A stretch of DNA of 5,267 nt, from positions 1 through 5,267 of the forward strand of contig JBAWFF010000206.1 of NCBI GenBank assembly GCA_049591635.1. Direction: 5' to 3'. The notes under the pieces were generated by a model that was not told the origin of the DNA, made no database searches, and saw only the letters and a list, made by a program, of their open reading frames with translations. Below are positions 5,251 through 5,267 of the stretch, one piece after another. Position 1 is the first letter of the stretch. Each line of letters starts with the position of its first letter. Source of the stretch: DATFDN01 sp049591635 (GTDB lineage Bacteria; Pseudomonadota; Alphaproteobacteria; Acetobacterales; Acetobacteraceae). The position numbers and the translations under genes were made by a program.

Positions 5251-5267
5251 ACCTGCGCGCCCGCGTG

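Overview
The window is GC-rich and looks like the chromosome of an alphaproteobacterium, most likely of the Acetobacteraceae/Rhodospirillales type. That placement is inferred from high G+C at third codon positions, a tRNA gene with an encoded CCA, a periplasmic PQQ-dependent alcohol dehydrogenase, and small Ala/His-rich and secreted proteins. No ribosomal or other phylogenetic marker is present to fix it.

Layout from left to right. A tRNA-Thr(CGU) gene (49-123, +) is followed by a short tandem-repeat tail. Facing it is a SRAP-family (YedK/HMCES-like) gene for protecting abasic sites in DNA (165-743, -). Diverging from that gene are two small genes on the + strand: an exported, disordered protein of 101 aa (945-1250) and a 68-aa Ala/His/Lys-rich protein built on a seven-residue His repeat (1331-1537). 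They are separated by a perfect 9-bp hairpin. Next, on the - strand, lies a degraded gene (about 1791-2294) for an exported LprI-like (DUF1311) protein with a peptidoglycan-binding-type tail. It still has a good ribosome binding site and signal peptide, but it is broken by a one-base frameshift and an out-of-frame internal deletion. A 423-base gene-free stretch follows. It holds a short ~21-bp direct repeat and, near its right end, a perfect 7-bp hairpin.

The right half is an apparent two-gene operon. The first gene (2718-4394) encodes a complete periplasmic PQQ-dependent methanol/ethanol-type dehydrogenase of 558 aa. It carries the extra aspartate (D327) that marks lanthanide-using enzymes, but it lacks the vicinal cysteine pair under PQQ and has substitutions at two other conserved active-site positions. 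The second gene (4408-5250), 13 bases downstream, encodes a 280-aa exported protein that I do not recognise, with a helical N-terminal half and three cysteines in the mature part. A perfect 12-bp GC-rich hairpin lies inside its signal-peptide codons and could act as a partial terminator or attenuator between the two genes.

The best candidates for something undescribed are the atypical dehydrogenase together with its unknown exported partner and the hairpin between them. No cytochrome c or PQQ biosynthesis gene is visible here, so the electron acceptor and cofactor supply must be encoded elsewhere.
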